48,083 nucleotides of DNA from Polyangiaceae bacterium (GCA_029261965.1 JAJDAH010000199.1:1-48083); one strand, 5' to 3'. Shown: positions 10,916 through 21,436, counted from the first letter of the stretch. Program-made: numbers and translations. The notes: generated from the letters alone by a model not told the origin.

Positions 10916-11004
10916 GCTAGTTGGGCGACAGCGCGGCGCGGCCCCGTGGCCGCCGAGCTCTAGCTTTTCGGGGTGCCTTGGTTTATAGCGGGCGCGCTTC
11001 GGCC

Positions 11005-11010
11005 GGAGGA
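11005..11010 (+). promoter_or_regulatory. Shine-Dalgarno site that fixes the hppA start
   Basis: GGAGGA ends seven bases before ATG 11018. It selects the start MDSLIYAAP over the upstream in-frame start near 10973, which has no such site. Confidence 0.75.
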
Positions 11011-11017
11011 ACTTCGA

Positions 11018-13114
<2,097 letters not shown>

Positions 13115-13264
13115 CGCCGCGCCGAAGCCCGGAGCCCCCGAGCCCGTGTAGCGTGCGCACCACACTGTGAAGCTCGGTACGCGCGGCAGTCGTGCTCGCA
13201 GCGCGCAAGTGCTCGAAAGCACAAGAGCCCGGCGGATGGCACGAAGTTCGCTCTTGGCGAGCCA

Positions 13265-14380
13265 ATGCTGCTCGCCTACCTGCTCGTCACCCTGTGCACC
13301 GCCTGGACGGTCGCGGGTCTCGGCGCAGTGCTCTGGACCACGAATCGACGAGTGCGCGCGCTAGAAGCGCTCCCCGGGGTGACGATCCTGAAGCCGCTCT
13401 CGGGCGCGGACATCGGCCTCGAGCGCAACCTCGAGTCGTTTTTCCAGCAGAAGTATCCGAGCTACGAGCTGGTTTTCGGAGTGCAAGACGAGCACGACCC
13501 CGCCATCGCCGTCGTCCGCCGCCTGCGCGCTCGCTACCCGGAGGTCGCGTGCAAGCTCATCATTCATCATGGCACCCCGGGCACGAATCCCAAGGTGCGA
13601 AACCTCACTGGAATGCTCGCGTTCGCCGCGAACGATCTCGTAATCGTCAGCGACAGCAACGTTCGTGCGCCTCGGCACTACGTGCGCGACATGGTTCAAA
13701 CTCGTTTCCGGGGAGATCGGCCGGCGGGCATCGTGAGCAACCTGTTTGCTGGAAGCCGTGAGGACGCGCTCGGCTCGGCGCTCGAAAATGTCCAGCTCAA
13801 TGGCTTCTGCGCCGCGGGAGCTGCCTTACCGACGCTTTTTGGCGACGCGGCGGTCATCGGCAAGTCGATGCTCTTCTCGCGCCGCACGCTCGACGATCTC
13901 GGCGGTCTCTGCCGTGTCGCCGACGTGCTGGCCGAAGACTATGTGCTCGGCAAGTTGTTCCAGCACGCCGGCTACGAAGTCCGCATTGCCCGGACGGTGC
14001 TGCAAAACGTCACCAGTCGGATGAGCAGCGCCGACTTCATGCGGCGACACCTCCGATGGGCGATGCTGCGCTGGCGGCTCCGGCCCCCGGCCTACCTGCT
14101 CGAGGTCCTGACGAGCCCCGTCGCCCTCTTGCCCGTCGCCTGGACCTTCCTCGGCCCGTGGGCGCTCCTTTGGGCGACAGCAGTTCTAGTGACCCGCGAT
14201 GTCGGAGGCTGGGTCGCGCTTCGAGGCCCGCGCCGAGCGTGGATCCCGCTCGTGCTCGGTCCGGCGAAAGATGTCGCGATGTTGATCGTGTGGCTGCGGG
14301 CGCCGCTCAAGCGGCACGTCAGCTGGCGCGGACATCGTGTCCGTCTCGGCCCCGGCACGTTGCTGTACCCCGCGCGCTGA
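13265..14380 (+). CDS. Ceramide-glucosyltransferase-like glycosyltransferase (family GT21)
   Basis: A 371-residue membrane glycosyltransferase. An N-terminal membrane anchor (residues 2-24) precedes the GT-A domain, which starts [12 protein letters not shown]. The GT21 series of catalytic motifs is complete: D1 near Asp75 (VQDEHD), D2 at Asp130-Ser-Asn132, D3 at Glu224-Asp225-Tyr226, and RxxRW at 261-265. Two or three hydrophobic segments lie at 275-345. Eukaryotic members add glucose to ceramide; bacterial members glycosylate ceramide or hopanoid lipids (HpnI). Sphingolipids are known in myxobacteria, which makes ceramide a reasonable acceptor. It converges with the peroxiredoxin-like gene with a 4-bp gap. 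Confidence 0.88.
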   Translation: MLLAYLLVTLCTAWTVAGLGAVLWTTNRRVRALEALPGVTILKPLSGADIGLERNLESFFQQKYPSYELVFGVQDEHDPAIAVVRRLRARYPEVACKLIIHHGTPGTNPKVRNLTGMLAFAANDLVIVSDSNVRAPRHYVRDMVQTRFRGDRPAGIVSNLFAGSREDALGSALENVQLNGFCAAGAALPTLFGDAAVIGKSMLFSRRTLDDLGGLCRVADVLAEDYVLGKLFQHAGYEVRIARTVLQNVTSRMSSADFMRRHLRWAMLRWRLRPPAYLLEVLTSPVALLPVAWTFLGPWALLWATAVLVTRDVGGWVALRGPRRAWIPLVLGPAKDVAMLIVWLRAPLKRHVSWRGHRVRLGPGTLLYPAR

Positions 14381-14384
14381 GCGC

Positions 14385-15128
14385 TTACTTCGGTGCCAAA
14401 CCCTTCGAGTCGAGCATGGCGAGTAGCTGCTCGTTCTTCGGCCGCACCTTGTAGTCCGTGTCGGCGTGGGCCCACTTGATGAGCCCGTCGACGATGAGAA
14501 AGATGGCGGGGACCGCGATCTTGTGGTGCTTCTCCCCTGAAGATTTTTCGAGATCGATGCCGTACCCGCCGAGCTTTTTGTAGGTCTTGTCGTCGACCTC
14601 GTTGACGACTCGGTACGCCTCGTGGGCGACGAGCTTGGGATCGCTCAGCGTGGGGAACTCGATGTCGTAGGCCTTCTTCGTCTTGGTCGCCTCGTCCACC
14701 TTGTCGACGCTGACGACGACAGGCATGACTCCCCGCTTCTTGAACTCTTCCATACCCTTGGCGAGAGCACGAACCTGGAAGTTGCAATAGGGACACCACC
14801 CGCCGCGGTAGAACACGAGCAGGACGGCCCCCTTTTCGTAGAGCTCGCTCAGCTGGACGCTTTTGCCATCGGCGTCCTTCAGCGCCGCTTCCGGCGCCTC
14901 GTTGCCAATGGGCAAACCGATGCCCTCGGGGAGGATGCCAAGCTTGCCGTCGGGAGGCGCGTCGGACTCCTTGAATCGTGGCCCCTCTGGCTTCTTGTTC
15001 GTGGTGATCCTGGGTTTCTTAGCTTCAGCCGACGGCTGGGCGGATCCCGCGGCTTCGTTGCTGGTTTCCGGGCCCTTCGAGCACGAAACGGCGAGCATGA
15101 CCGCAATGACGGTGGTGGAGCGCAGCAT
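14385..15128 (-). CDS. Peroxiredoxin-like (AhpC/TSA) lipoprotein
   Basis: A 247-residue protein. It begins with a short signal peptide ending in AVSC (Cys16 lipidated), followed by a Glu/Lys/Pro-rich linker to about residue 65. The rest is a thioredoxin-fold peroxiredoxin-like domain with GAVLLVFYRGGWCPYC, giving Cys112 and Cys115 in a CxxC arrangement. This matches the AhpC/TSA-like group rather than classic two-Cys peroxiredoxins. Being tethered to a membrane, it probably acts on thiols or peroxides in the periplasm. ATG 15128 is chosen; TTG 15137 would add three residues. It is divergent from the TerB-like gene, with 84 bp between. Confidence 0.85.
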   Translation of the reverse strand: MLRSTTVIAVMLAVSCSKGPETSNEAAGSAQPSAEAKKPRITTNKKPEGPRFKESDAPPDGKLGILPEGIGLPIGNEAPEAALKDADGKSVQLSELYEKGAVLLVFYRGGWCPYCNFQVRALAKGMEEFKKRGVMPVVVSVDKVDEATKTKKAYDIEFPTLSDPKLVAHEAYRVVNEVDDKTYKKLGGYGIDLEKSSGEKHHKIAVPAIFLIVDGLIKWAHADTDYKVRPKNEQLLAMLDSKGLAPK

Positions 15129-15212
15129 GGGGCGCAATGTAGCAAGAGTTTGGCCCGAGTCGAGGCTGCCGAAAGGGAGGAAAACTGGCCGCGAGCGGTG
15201 TACCGTCTGAGC

Positions 15213-15749
15213 ATGAAGATCGAAACCACCACGATCACGAGGTTGCGCGACGCATTGCTACAGAGCGGCCGGCGGCCGAGCACGGTGATGTCCTCCGCCT
15301 ACGAGACGTTGACCCGCGAAGGCATGCTGAGCCCCGAAGAAATGGCGGCGCTGAATCGTATCGACCCCCTGGCGGAGACCATGTTTCTCATGATGGCCGC
15401 CGACGGCGTGGTGTCCGATGTGGAGCGCGAAGCCGTTCGAGGGGCGATCCGCGGCCTCACCGACAATCTGATCCGCACCGGAACGATCAACGTGATGATC
15501 GAGAACTACGCCAAGCAGCTCGAAGCCTCGAGCCGTGACGAGCGTCTGCACGAAATCGCCGAGACCCTCGCCGAAGACAAAGAGGAAGCCGAAGGTGCCT
15601 TCGCTCTCGCCGCCGCCATCGCGCTCGCCGACGACGAGGTCGCGGAAGAGGAAAATGCCCTGATCAACCAAGTCGCCGACTGGTTCGGCATCTCGGAAGA
15701 GCGCTCGTCGGCGATCCTCGACCAGCTCGAAGACGACCGCGAAACCTGA
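15213..15749 (+). CDS. TerB-like protein
   Basis: A 178-residue acidic, all-helical protein with no signal peptide. Residues 48-175 fit the TerB (tellurite-resistance) fold: DPLAETMFLMMAADGVVSDVERE, followed by a second similar half (FALAAAIALADDEVAEEE), the two acidic helix-loop segments typical of the fold. Many TerB-domain proteins have no link to tellurite, and no other ter genes are near, so a resistance role is not implied. ATG 15213 is taken because the frame upstream runs antisense through the peroxiredoxin-like gene. It converges with the Cys-rich lipoprotein gene. Confidence 0.75.
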   Translation: MKIETTTITRLRDALLQSGRRPSTVMSSAYETLTREGMLSPEEMAALNRIDPLAETMFLMMAADGVVSDVEREAVRGAIRGLTDNLIRTGTINVMIENYAKQLEASSRDERLHEIAETLAEDKEEAEGAFALAAAIALADDEVAEEENALINQVADWFGISEERSSAILDQLEDDRET

Positions 15750-15764
15750 CGGGATACTCGGTCG

Positions 15765-16523
15765 CTACTGGACGCAGTTCGCGGTGGGTGTCTCGCCGGA
15801 ATGCGGGCAGTGGATGGCGGCGGTCGCCGGTGCGTTCTCCGCCGCGACGCTCACGTGGTAGGTGCGGCACTCGCGCGAATCCCCGGTGACTATCGTGGCG
15901 TCATAGGGACCGGCCACCGTGTAGGCGAGGCACTTCTCCGAGCACGTTCCTGGATCGGTGAAGCTGCCGGGGCAGATGTTCTGCATCAAGGTGCAATACC
16001 CGTCGCACTCCGAGCCGCAGGAACCGGCGCCGGAGGGACCAGCCTTGACGCAGTTGCCTGCCGGATCGTTGGCCGCGCCACGGGCAAAGAAGTGGCGACA
16101 GCCGAGCGTGTTGCCGGACTCGTCGGTCTCGGTCCCGAGGTTGAACGCCGGGCAAGCACCCATGCACGTGTCCAGATTGGTCCACTGAATGTCCGTGCCC
16201 TGGCAATTGGCCATGATGTCGCGGCAATAGGTTTCACAGCTGAGACCAGTCCCGGTCCCTCCACCCGTGCCGGCACCGCCAGTGCCGCCGCCGCCGCCAC
16301 CGCCGCCGGTCCCACCGCCGTCGTTGCCGCCGCAGCTACAAGCGTCGAAGCCGGACGCGTCGTCCCGGCACGTCTGGGTCCCCATGACGCCGCCTCCGCA
16401 CTCGCACGCCTGTTGCACTCCCGCGGTACACGCCGCCTCGATCTTGTTCGTCGAGGAGCATCCCACAAGCCCCCAAACCGGGATGGCGGCTAGTGCAAAC
16501 GCAATCAAATTCTTAAGAGACAT
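15765..16523 (-). CDS. Cys-rich lipoprotein with a Gly-rich stalk and a duplicated domain
   Basis: A 252-residue exported protein of unknown function. Signal peptide with Cys22 lipobox (GLVGC). Residues 32-64 form a small Cys module (CTAGVQQACECGGG...CSCGG). Residues 65-94 are almost all Gly and Thr. The remainder is two copies of one domain, about 96-170 and 173-250. Each has CxxYCxxxxxxCxG, then CxxxC, then CRxxxxxxAAxxxPA and a closing Cys. The even spacing suggests disulphides outside the cytoplasm. ATG 16523 is chosen as it precedes the signal peptide directly. Such proteins are common in Polyangiales. Confidence 0.8.
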   Translation of the reverse strand: MSLKNLIAFALAAIPVWGLVGCSSTNKIEAACTAGVQQACECGGGVMGTQTCRDDASGFDACSCGGNDGGGTGGGGGGGGTGGAGTGGGTGTGLSCETYCRDIMANCQGTDIQWTNLDTCMGACPAFNLGTETDESGNTLGCRHFFARGAANDPAGNCVKAGPSGAGSCGSECDGYCTLMQNICPGSFTDPGTCSEKCLAYTVAGPYDATIVTGDSRECRTYHVSVAAENAPATAAIHCPHSGETPTANCVQ

Positions 16524-16582
16524 TGACCCGAGCCTAGCTAAGCGACCCCGACCGGGCAAGCAACCCCCTCGGGCTCTTCGGC

Positions 16583-16606
16583 GCCGGGACCCGGCCTCGG
16601 CCGATT
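16583..16606. other. GC-rich inverted repeats downstream of the WYL regulator
   Basis: gccggg-a-cccggc (16583-16595) is followed at once by ggcctcggcc, a second short dyad. They lie between the WYL gene end and the lipoprotein start. There is no T-tract, so a terminator role is only possible. Confidence 0.25.
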
Positions 16607-16664
16607 TTGGAGCCGGACACCACAGTACGCGCCCGAGGCGTCATCGGATCGTCGAAATTCGGGC

Positions 16665-17366
16665 TCAGAGTCCGAGTCCGCCGCGCGCGTTGGGCCCGAG
16701 CGTTGCCAAGAAGTCTTCGAGAGTGCGCCCCTTCTCCGGCTCGAACTCCTCCTCCAGCACGGTGATCTTCCGAATCCGATCGACACGGAAGTTCCGGAAG
16801 TCACAACGCAGCTCGCACCATGCGGTCATCGTCCAGACATTTCCCCAGAAAAGCGCGGCGAGCGGTCGGACGACACGCCGGCTCTTCTCCCCGTCGTCAC
16901 GCGAGTAGTCGAGCTGGAGCTTTCTCCGCTTCACGACCGCCGTGCGAATCGGGATGAGCGTGCGACTGATGCGCGGGCCCATCGAACGCTTCGGAGCAAA
17001 AAGCGCGCTTCGAGCCAAGGTCGCTCGCAAGTGCTTGGGTAGCACGGTCTCCACTTTGCTGAGCGCGCTCCGCGAGGCCTTGGCGAGGTCCTCGTCTCCG
17101 AAGCTCTCGACCACGCGGGCTCCGAGCACGAGTGCCTGAATCTCCTCTTCGTTGAACATCAGCGGGGGCAAGTCGTAGCCGGGGCGAAGCGTGTAACCGA
17201 CGCCGGCTCCCGAATCGATGGGCGTTCCCGAGAGAACGAGGTCGCGCACGTCGCGGTAGATGGTTCGCTCGGACACCTCGAGTTGCTCGGCGAGAAACGC
17301 CGCCGTGACGACCTTTCTGCGCCGGAGCAACTGGATGATTTGGAACAGTCGATCGGCGCGGCGCAT
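16665..17366 (-). CDS. WYL-domain transcription regulator (YafY type)
   Basis: A 233-residue DNA-binding protein. The N-terminal winged helix-turn-helix (residues 1-60) has AAFLAEQLEVSERTIYRDVR as recognition region. The C-terminal WYL domain spans about 135-205; in place of the name-giving triad it reads VWTMTAWC, followed by the usual FRNFRVDRI. WYL domains bind ligands, often nucleotides or nucleic acids, and steer the HTH. It begins 31 bp after the VOC gene on the same strand, so the two likely form one transcript, with the regulator controlling its own operon. Confidence 0.92.
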   Translation of the reverse strand: MRRADRLFQIIQLLRRRKVVTAAFLAEQLEVSERTIYRDVRDLVLSGTPIDSGAGVGYTLRPGYDLPPLMFNEEEIQALVLGARVVESFGDEDLAKASRSALSKVETVLPKHLRATLARSALFAPKRSMGPRISRTLIPIRTAVVKRRKLQLDYSRDDGEKSRRVVRPLAALFWGNVWTMTAWCELRCDFRNFRVDRIRKITVLEEEFEPEKGRTLEDFLATLGPNARGGLGL

Positions 17367-17397
17367 TCGTCACGCCATGATAGTCGGGGTCGGCGGC

Positions 17398-17742
17398 CTA
17401 CTGCTCGACGAGCCCGACGACGTTGCCTTCGGGGTCGGAAAACAACGCGATCGTGACCTGATCGGCCTTGGTGACCGGCAAGATCGTCTTGGCGCCTAGC
17501 TTCTCCGCCTCGTCCAGACTGGCCTGCAGATCCTTCGACGCGACGTAGAACGTGACGTGCGTCGAGCCATTCTGAGCGGGACCGATGCCGCCGGGGATGC
17601 CTTCCTTCGAGCCGGTGTCGACCATGCCGTACTTCATGGGGTTGTCCGCATTGATCTTCCAACCGAAGAGGCTGGAATAGAAGCCGCTGAGCTGGTCGCT
17701 CTTCTTGCCGGTGACTTCAAACCAAACGACGGGGTGATTCAT
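17398..17742 (-). CDS. VOC-superfamily (glyoxalase-like) protein
   Basis: A 114-residue protein of one VOC module length: MNHPVVWFEVTGKK at the start, FYSSLFGWKI, then HVTFYVASKDLQ and FSDPEGNVVGLVEQ at the end. These are the marks of the glyoxalase/bleomycin-resistance/dioxygenase fold. The substrate is unknown. AAAGGA nine bases upstream of ATG 17742 supports the start. Next gene on the transcript is the WYL regulator. Confidence 0.9.
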   Translation of the reverse strand: MNHPVVWFEVTGKKSDQLSGFYSSLFGWKINADNPMKYGMVDTGSKEGIPGGIGPAQNGSTHVTFYVASKDLQASLDEAEKLGAKTILPVTKADQVTIALFSDPEGNVVGLVEQ

Positions 17743-17825
17743 TTTCTGGGATCCTTTTGTGGGTGAAACGCTCCGAAGATTCGAAAGCGTGAGAGCAACC
17801 TAAAGCAGGGCCCCTGCCACCATTC

Positions 17826-17900
17826 TGTCAGGAGCTTGTCAGGAGCTTGTCAGGAGCCCGACACTGCTGACGACGTGGTGTCAGGAGGTTGTCAGGAAGG
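17826..17900. repeat. 11-bp tandem repeats upstream of the VOC/WYL genes
   Basis: tgtcaggagct occurs in direct tandem at 17826-17836, 17837-17847 and, with one change, 17848-17858. After a 20-bp break two degenerate copies follow at 17879-17889 and 17890-17900. The block occupies the 221-bp gap between two minus-strand genes and may lie in or near the promoter of the VOC gene. Confidence 0.85.
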
Positions 17901-17934
17901 TCGTGGACCGTCGTCAGGCCGTGGGCGACAGTGG

Positions 17935-17978
17935 CACGGCCGCCGTCGATCGCACGGCCGCCGTCAATCGCACGGCCG
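17935..17978. repeat. 18-bp tandem repeat running into a gene end
   Basis: cacggccgccgtcgatcg (17935-17952) is repeated at 17953-17970 with a single g-to-a change, then starts a third time (cacggccg). The changed base creates the tca that is the stop codon of the minus-strand gene at 17964-18818. Confidence 0.85.
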
Positions 17979-18818
17979 AAGCGCTTCTTTCAACGACGGA
18001 GTCATCGCTCCGACCGAGAGCTTCTGGCTGATCGCGACGACGCGGTCGCAGAGCCCCGCACTTGGTGTTGCGCCCATCAAGAGCGCCGCAATCAAGGCGC
18101 CGGCGTCGTCGTCACGTTCTTGCTTCGCGTATTCGTCCGCCAAATCCGCGACGATCTCACGCGTTCGTTGCCACGAGTCACTCGGCTCTCCGATCACGTC
18201 GTGGAAGAAGAGCATCGCCTCTTCGGGACGGCGCGCCTGCGCATAGGCGACGACGAGGTGCCCGAGCGCCGATGCTTCGATGAAGCTCGCGCAGTCGTCC
18301 GTCCAGGCCCGCGCGGGGCCGACGAGCGCGACGCACGTCGTGATCACCTCATCGGGACCACCCACAGCAGCCTGGACTTGGGCGAGGCGCAGGTTGGCGA
18401 GAAGCTGCGCCGGCGAACCGTGAGGACCGAGGGCATCCACTTGCAAAAACGCCCGCTGGGCGGCCTCCTGCTCATCAGCAACTCGGCTCAACTCGCCGAG
18501 GCCGAGCCACGCTAGCTGCCGGATCTCCTGACGAGCCGCGGTGTTCGTGAGTTCGACGAACCCTCTCGTTGCTTCGTCCTTGCTCCCCCTCTGCTCGGCC
18601 TGCCACGCATGGCGATAGGGCTCGTAGTCGTCGGTCGCTTCGAGCTGTCGGGCCTGCCGGATCTTTTCGATGCAGGTTTCGAGCGAGCGAGGCGAACGCG
18701 ACGGCCCGACCGACCGCCGGCGGCTCGACCCCGTTTCTTCGGGGGCCGCGATTTCGACCGACGTCGGCGACGCGGTGGGGGCTCGCTGTCCGGCGCACGC
18801 CGCCGACGCGAACGCCAT
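17964..18818 (-). CDS. Tetratricopeptide-like helical protein, probably exported
   Basis: A 284-residue protein I do not recognise. It starts MAFASAACAGQRAP, a poor lipoprotein signal that lacks a positive n-region; the residues just upstream in frame (RHAACA) would complete a better signal, but only a non-standard start codon would allow it. From residue 55 on it is a run of helix pairs with Ala-rich packing (GLGELSRVADEQEAAQRAFLQ, HLVVAYAQARRPEEAMLFF), like tetratricopeptide repeats. It lies 23 bp downstream of the AgmX-like lipoprotein on the same strand. The C-terminal RPCD and the stop are encoded by a tandem repeat. Confidence 0.65.
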   Translation of the reverse strand: MAFASAACAGQRAPTASPTSVEIAAPEETGSSRRRSVGPSRSPRSLETCIEKIRQARQLEATDDYEPYRHAWQAEQRGSKDEATRGFVELTNTAARQEIRQLAWLGLGELSRVADEQEAAQRAFLQVDALGPHGSPAQLLANLRLAQVQAAVGGPDEVITTCVALVGPARAWTDDCASFIEASALGHLVVAYAQARRPEEAMLFFHDVIGEPSDSWQRTREIVADLADEYAKQERDDDAGALIAALLMGATPSAGLCDRVVAISQKLSVGAMTPSLKEALRPCD

Positions 18819-18841
18819 GGCGCACGCCGCGTGACGGATGC

Positions 18842-19384
18842 CTACATGCCCCAGCTGAACGGCGTGATGGACTTGGCTTTCTCTTTCCACTCGATTTTGC
18901 GCGCCACGGAATCGAGACACGTCTCGATCTTCTTGTTCTTGGGTGTCACCTTCACCGTCACACCCACGGTGCGACCGTCCCAGACCGCGAGCTTGAGCGT
19001 CACCTTGACGTTGCCCGGGACTTTGCACTCGGCGAACACCTCGGGGTTGAGCTGGCCGGTGAACAAATCCTCCGGCACGTGCTCGTCGGACGCACCCTGA
19101 GCGGCATTGAGGGCTTCGTTCTGACTCATGCTGCCGGTGAACTCGGGCTCTTTCATTTGTTTCTTGGGTTCGTCTTCGTCCTCCGCCGCCTCGACGACCT
19201 TCTCTTCCACGTCGGGCATCTCGGTCATGCCGCTCTCGAAGCCGGCAGGTGGCGCCTCACTCGGCAACGGTTCGGGCTCCATGGTTTCAGGGTCGGCAGT
19301 TTCAGCCGGCGGCGCGGTCCCCCCGCAGCCGACGACCGCAGCGGCAACGAGGGCCGGCAGGATGAGTCGTCGTTTCATGGGCAT
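18842..19384 (-). CDS. AgmX/TonB-C-like lipoprotein
   Basis: A 180-residue protein. Lipoprotein signal MPMKRRLILPALVAAAVVGC, then a Pro/Glu/Asp-rich linker (residues 22-85) and a C-terminal domain of about 75 residues. That domain has the layout of the AgmX/PglI C-terminal or TonB-C fold: ECKVPGNVKVTLKLAV, a DGRTVGVTVKV strand, a lone Cys in IETCLDSVARKIEW. In Myxococcus, AgmX-type proteins are linked to gliding motility, but the domain is common and no motility genes are near. ATG 19378 (MKRR) is an equally good start. The long open frame upstream is a shadow of the crotonase gene. Confidence 0.7.
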   Translation of the reverse strand: MPMKRRLILPALVAAAVVGCGGTAPPAETADPETMEPEPLPSEAPPAGFESGMTEMPDVEEKVVEAAEDEDEPKKQMKEPEFTGSMSQNEALNAAQGASDEHVPEDLFTGQLNPEVFAECKVPGNVKVTLKLAVWDGRTVGVTVKVTPKNKKIETCLDSVARKIEWKEKAKSITPFSWGM

Positions 19385-19482
19385 GGAGCGTACACCCGCC
19401 GCCCGCCACACCGTCAATGGGCATGGGACCGACGCTCTCTCTCGCCGACGTCGCCCCCCCCGCGCGGGCGCGGCGGCCACCG

Positions 19483-20397
19483 CTAGCCCTTGTTGGTCGA
19501 GGGTCCGAAGTCGCCGAAGGGATCGTCGCGGTCGTGCACGGCTTGTTTGAAGCCGGCTTCCATCGCCCGTCGTTGGAAGGCAAATCCCTCCGGGGTGTGG
19601 CGGGCGATGCCGTCGAAGACCGTGCCGAGCACCTGGGTCGCGTGAAGGCCCTGCGCGTACAGGGTTTGATTGACCAGGAGCTTGTGCATCACCAGCTGGT
19701 TGATCGGCACCCGCGCGATTCGCGAGAGCAGTGACTCGAACCGCTCGTCGAGCTTCGCCGCCGGCGCGGCCTCGATGGCAAGCCCCCACTCGAGCGCCTC
19801 GGTGCCCGAAAGGCAATCGCCGGTCAGCAGCAGTCGTTTCGCGCGGGCCGCCCCGACTCGATGGGCCCAGAGCGCCGTCGTCGGCACGCCCCAAACCCGT
19901 GCCGGTGGATAACCAATCTTGGCCTTGTCCTCGATGACGAGCAGATCGGAACAGAGCGCCATGTCGGTTCCACCCGCAACGCAGAAACCGTGCACCTTGC
20001 ACACCACCGGCTTCTCGCTGTGAAAGAGGCTCATGAACCCGCGCACGTTGCGGCTCATCATCGCGTAGTCGACCATGGGGTCCCACGTGCCACTCGGATC
20101 GTGGTTCTTCGCTTGAACCGCGGGATCGAGCGGCGAGCCCTCGGGCGCCCGGCCCGCGTCGAGCTCCTCCATGTTGCGCTCGGCGCTCGCCACCAAATCG
20201 TAGCCGCCGCAAAACCCCTTGCCGTTTCCGGAGAGGGCAATGACATGCACCTCGGGATCGAGATTCGCTCGCTCGACGCAGTCGGTGAGCTCTCGTGGCA
20301 ACTCGAAGGTGATTCCGTTGCCGCGGTGAGGTCGGTCGAGCGTGATACGGGCTACTCGCCCGTCCCGCTCGTACTTCATGGTCGACAGAGTTTTCAT
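19483..20397 (-). CDS. Enoyl-CoA hydratase/isomerase family protein (crotonase)
   Basis: A 304-residue crotonase-fold enzyme, which would act on a CoA thioester in the cytoplasm. The two oxyanion-hole segments are visible (SGNGKGFCGGYDL and GFCVAGGTDMAL). The segment that holds the second catalytic Glu in hydratases reads PPARVWGVPTT here and has no Glu, so simple hydratase activity is doubtful. It is longer than the usual 260 residues because of an insertion around 75-120. ATG 20397 follows a weak GAGG. The PIG-L gene ends 38 bp upstream on the same strand, so they probably form an operon. Confidence 0.88.
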   Translation of the reverse strand: MKTLSTMKYERDGRVARITLDRPHRGNGITFELPRELTDCVERANLDPEVHVIALSGNGKGFCGGYDLVASAERNMEELDAGRAPEGSPLDPAVQAKNHDPSGTWDPMVDYAMMSRNVRGFMSLFHSEKPVVCKVHGFCVAGGTDMALCSDLLVIEDKAKIGYPPARVWGVPTTALWAHRVGAARAKRLLLTGDCLSGTEALEWGLAIEAAPAAKLDERFESLLSRIARVPINQLVMHKLLVNQTLYAQGLHATQVLGTVFDGIARHTPEGFAFQRRAMEAGFKQAVHDRDDPFGDFGPSTNKG

Positions 20398-20435
20398 CGA
20401 AGCGTGCCTCGCGGGGCTGCGCGATTGCGGACCAC

Positions 20436-21215
20436 TCAATCGCTTTTTTTGGCGACGAGACATCCGTCGGCGAGGGCGTCGGCCAACGGGTTGGCCTTTT
20501 CCGAGCAGAAACCAGCATGCATGTGCTTGCGCCACCCCTCGGCGAGCTCGAACTTGCCGCTCATCTCGCCCACTTCTTTGGCGAAGCTCCGCACGGCCTC
20601 GAGATACGAGTCCATGCCTTGGGTGCGGTCGAGCCAATCGCGTTGGCTCTGGTGCTCCGCCAACATGGCGAGCTTGTCTTCGATGACGGCGCCCACGTCG
20701 ACGAAGATGCCCGGACGCACGACGTTGCCGAGCTGGTCACGGTTGAAGTGTGGTTGCGCGTGGTAGACCGTGACTTCGCCACCGTAGGGATCCCGCCGCG
20801 GCGACGTCACGAAGTTGCGCATCGCCCGAGCGAACGCCGCGGCGACGGCGAGCCGTGACGTATTCGTGTGGTCTTCCTGATAGCACTCGGGTGCGTGAGT
20901 CAAGATGATCTCGGGGCGCACGTCCCGAACGACGGCGGCCATCTGCTGCAGCAAACGCGGCTCATAAAATACTTGGCAGTCGTCAGCGAGACTCTCGTGA
21001 TAGACGGCCTCCGCGCGAGCTGCAGCTCGCTTGGCTTCGTCCCGGCGAAGGGCCGCGGTCGAAAAACAATCGAGAGTCGTGGAGCCACACGATCCGTTCG
21101 CGACGGACATGTAGTGAAGCTCGTACCCTTCTTTGCCAAGCAGAAGGAATGTCCCTCCCATGAAAATTTCGATGTCGTCGGGATGGGCACTGATGGCGAG
21201 CACGCTCTTGGTCAT
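20436..21215 (-). CDS. PIG-L family N-acyl-sugar deacetylase
   Basis: A 259-residue metalloenzyme that removes an acetyl or similar acyl group from an N-acyl glucosamine-type substrate. The zinc-binding AHPDD motif is at residues 10-14 (LAISAHPDDIEIFMGGT), and the third ligand region is THAPECYQEDHTN. The usual length is 220-270. GAGG at 21226-21229 lies ten bases before ATG 21215. It is first in a pair with the crotonase at 19483 and divergent from the His-rich lipoprotein. Substrate unknown; MshB- and LmbE-like roles are possible but nothing here specifies one. Confidence 0.9.
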   Translation of the reverse strand: MTKSVLAISAHPDDIEIFMGGTFLLLGKEGYELHYMSVANGSCGSTTLDCFSTAALRRDEAKRAAARAEAVYHESLADDCQVFYEPRLLQQMAAVVRDVRPEIILTHAPECYQEDHTNTSRLAVAAAFARAMRNFVTSPRRDPYGGEVTVYHAQPHFNRDQLGNVVRPGIFVDVGAVIEDKLAMLAEHQSQRDWLDRTQGMDSYLEAVRSFAKEVGEMSGKFELAEGWRKHMHAGFCSEKANPLADALADGCLVAKKSD

Positions 21216-21412
21216 TTTTCGGGAACCTCTTCGGTGAGATACGAGCACCGAGCCGACGGGGGCTCAACGAGTGCGGTCGGAGGCCGTCATCGTTCGCCCA
21301 TCGGACGATTGTGTCTCGGCTAACCTTCTGCATTCGCGCGCGGTGCGGCAAACTGTCGCAGTTTCCGCTGCAAAATCGCGCATCTGCGACCATTGGTCAC
21401 AGCGACCACTCA

Positions 21413-21436
21413 CCCGAAGCGTGCTAACTCTTCGGG
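21413..21436. promoter_or_regulatory. Inverted repeats in a divergent intergenic region
   Basis: cccgaag (21413-21419) and cttcggg (21430-21436) are perfect arms around ten bases. A second dyad gacca-t-tggtc lies at 21388-21398, and aaact-gtcgc-agttt at 21350-21364. The 274-bp region separates the PIG-L gene (minus) from the His-rich lipoprotein gene (plus) and must hold both promoters. No confident -35/-10 pair was seen. Confidence 0.35.

Noticed and set aside
13167-13364. A short frame starting GTG with [13 protein letters not shown], like the N-terminus of porphobilinogen deaminase (HemC).
   Set aside because: The match stops after about 13 residues, the rest is Arg/Ser/Cys-rich and unlike HemC, and it overlaps the start of the GT21 gene. 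It may be a remnant or chance.
15213-15749. Tellurite resistance.
   Set aside because: Only the fold is TerB-like; no other ter genes are near.
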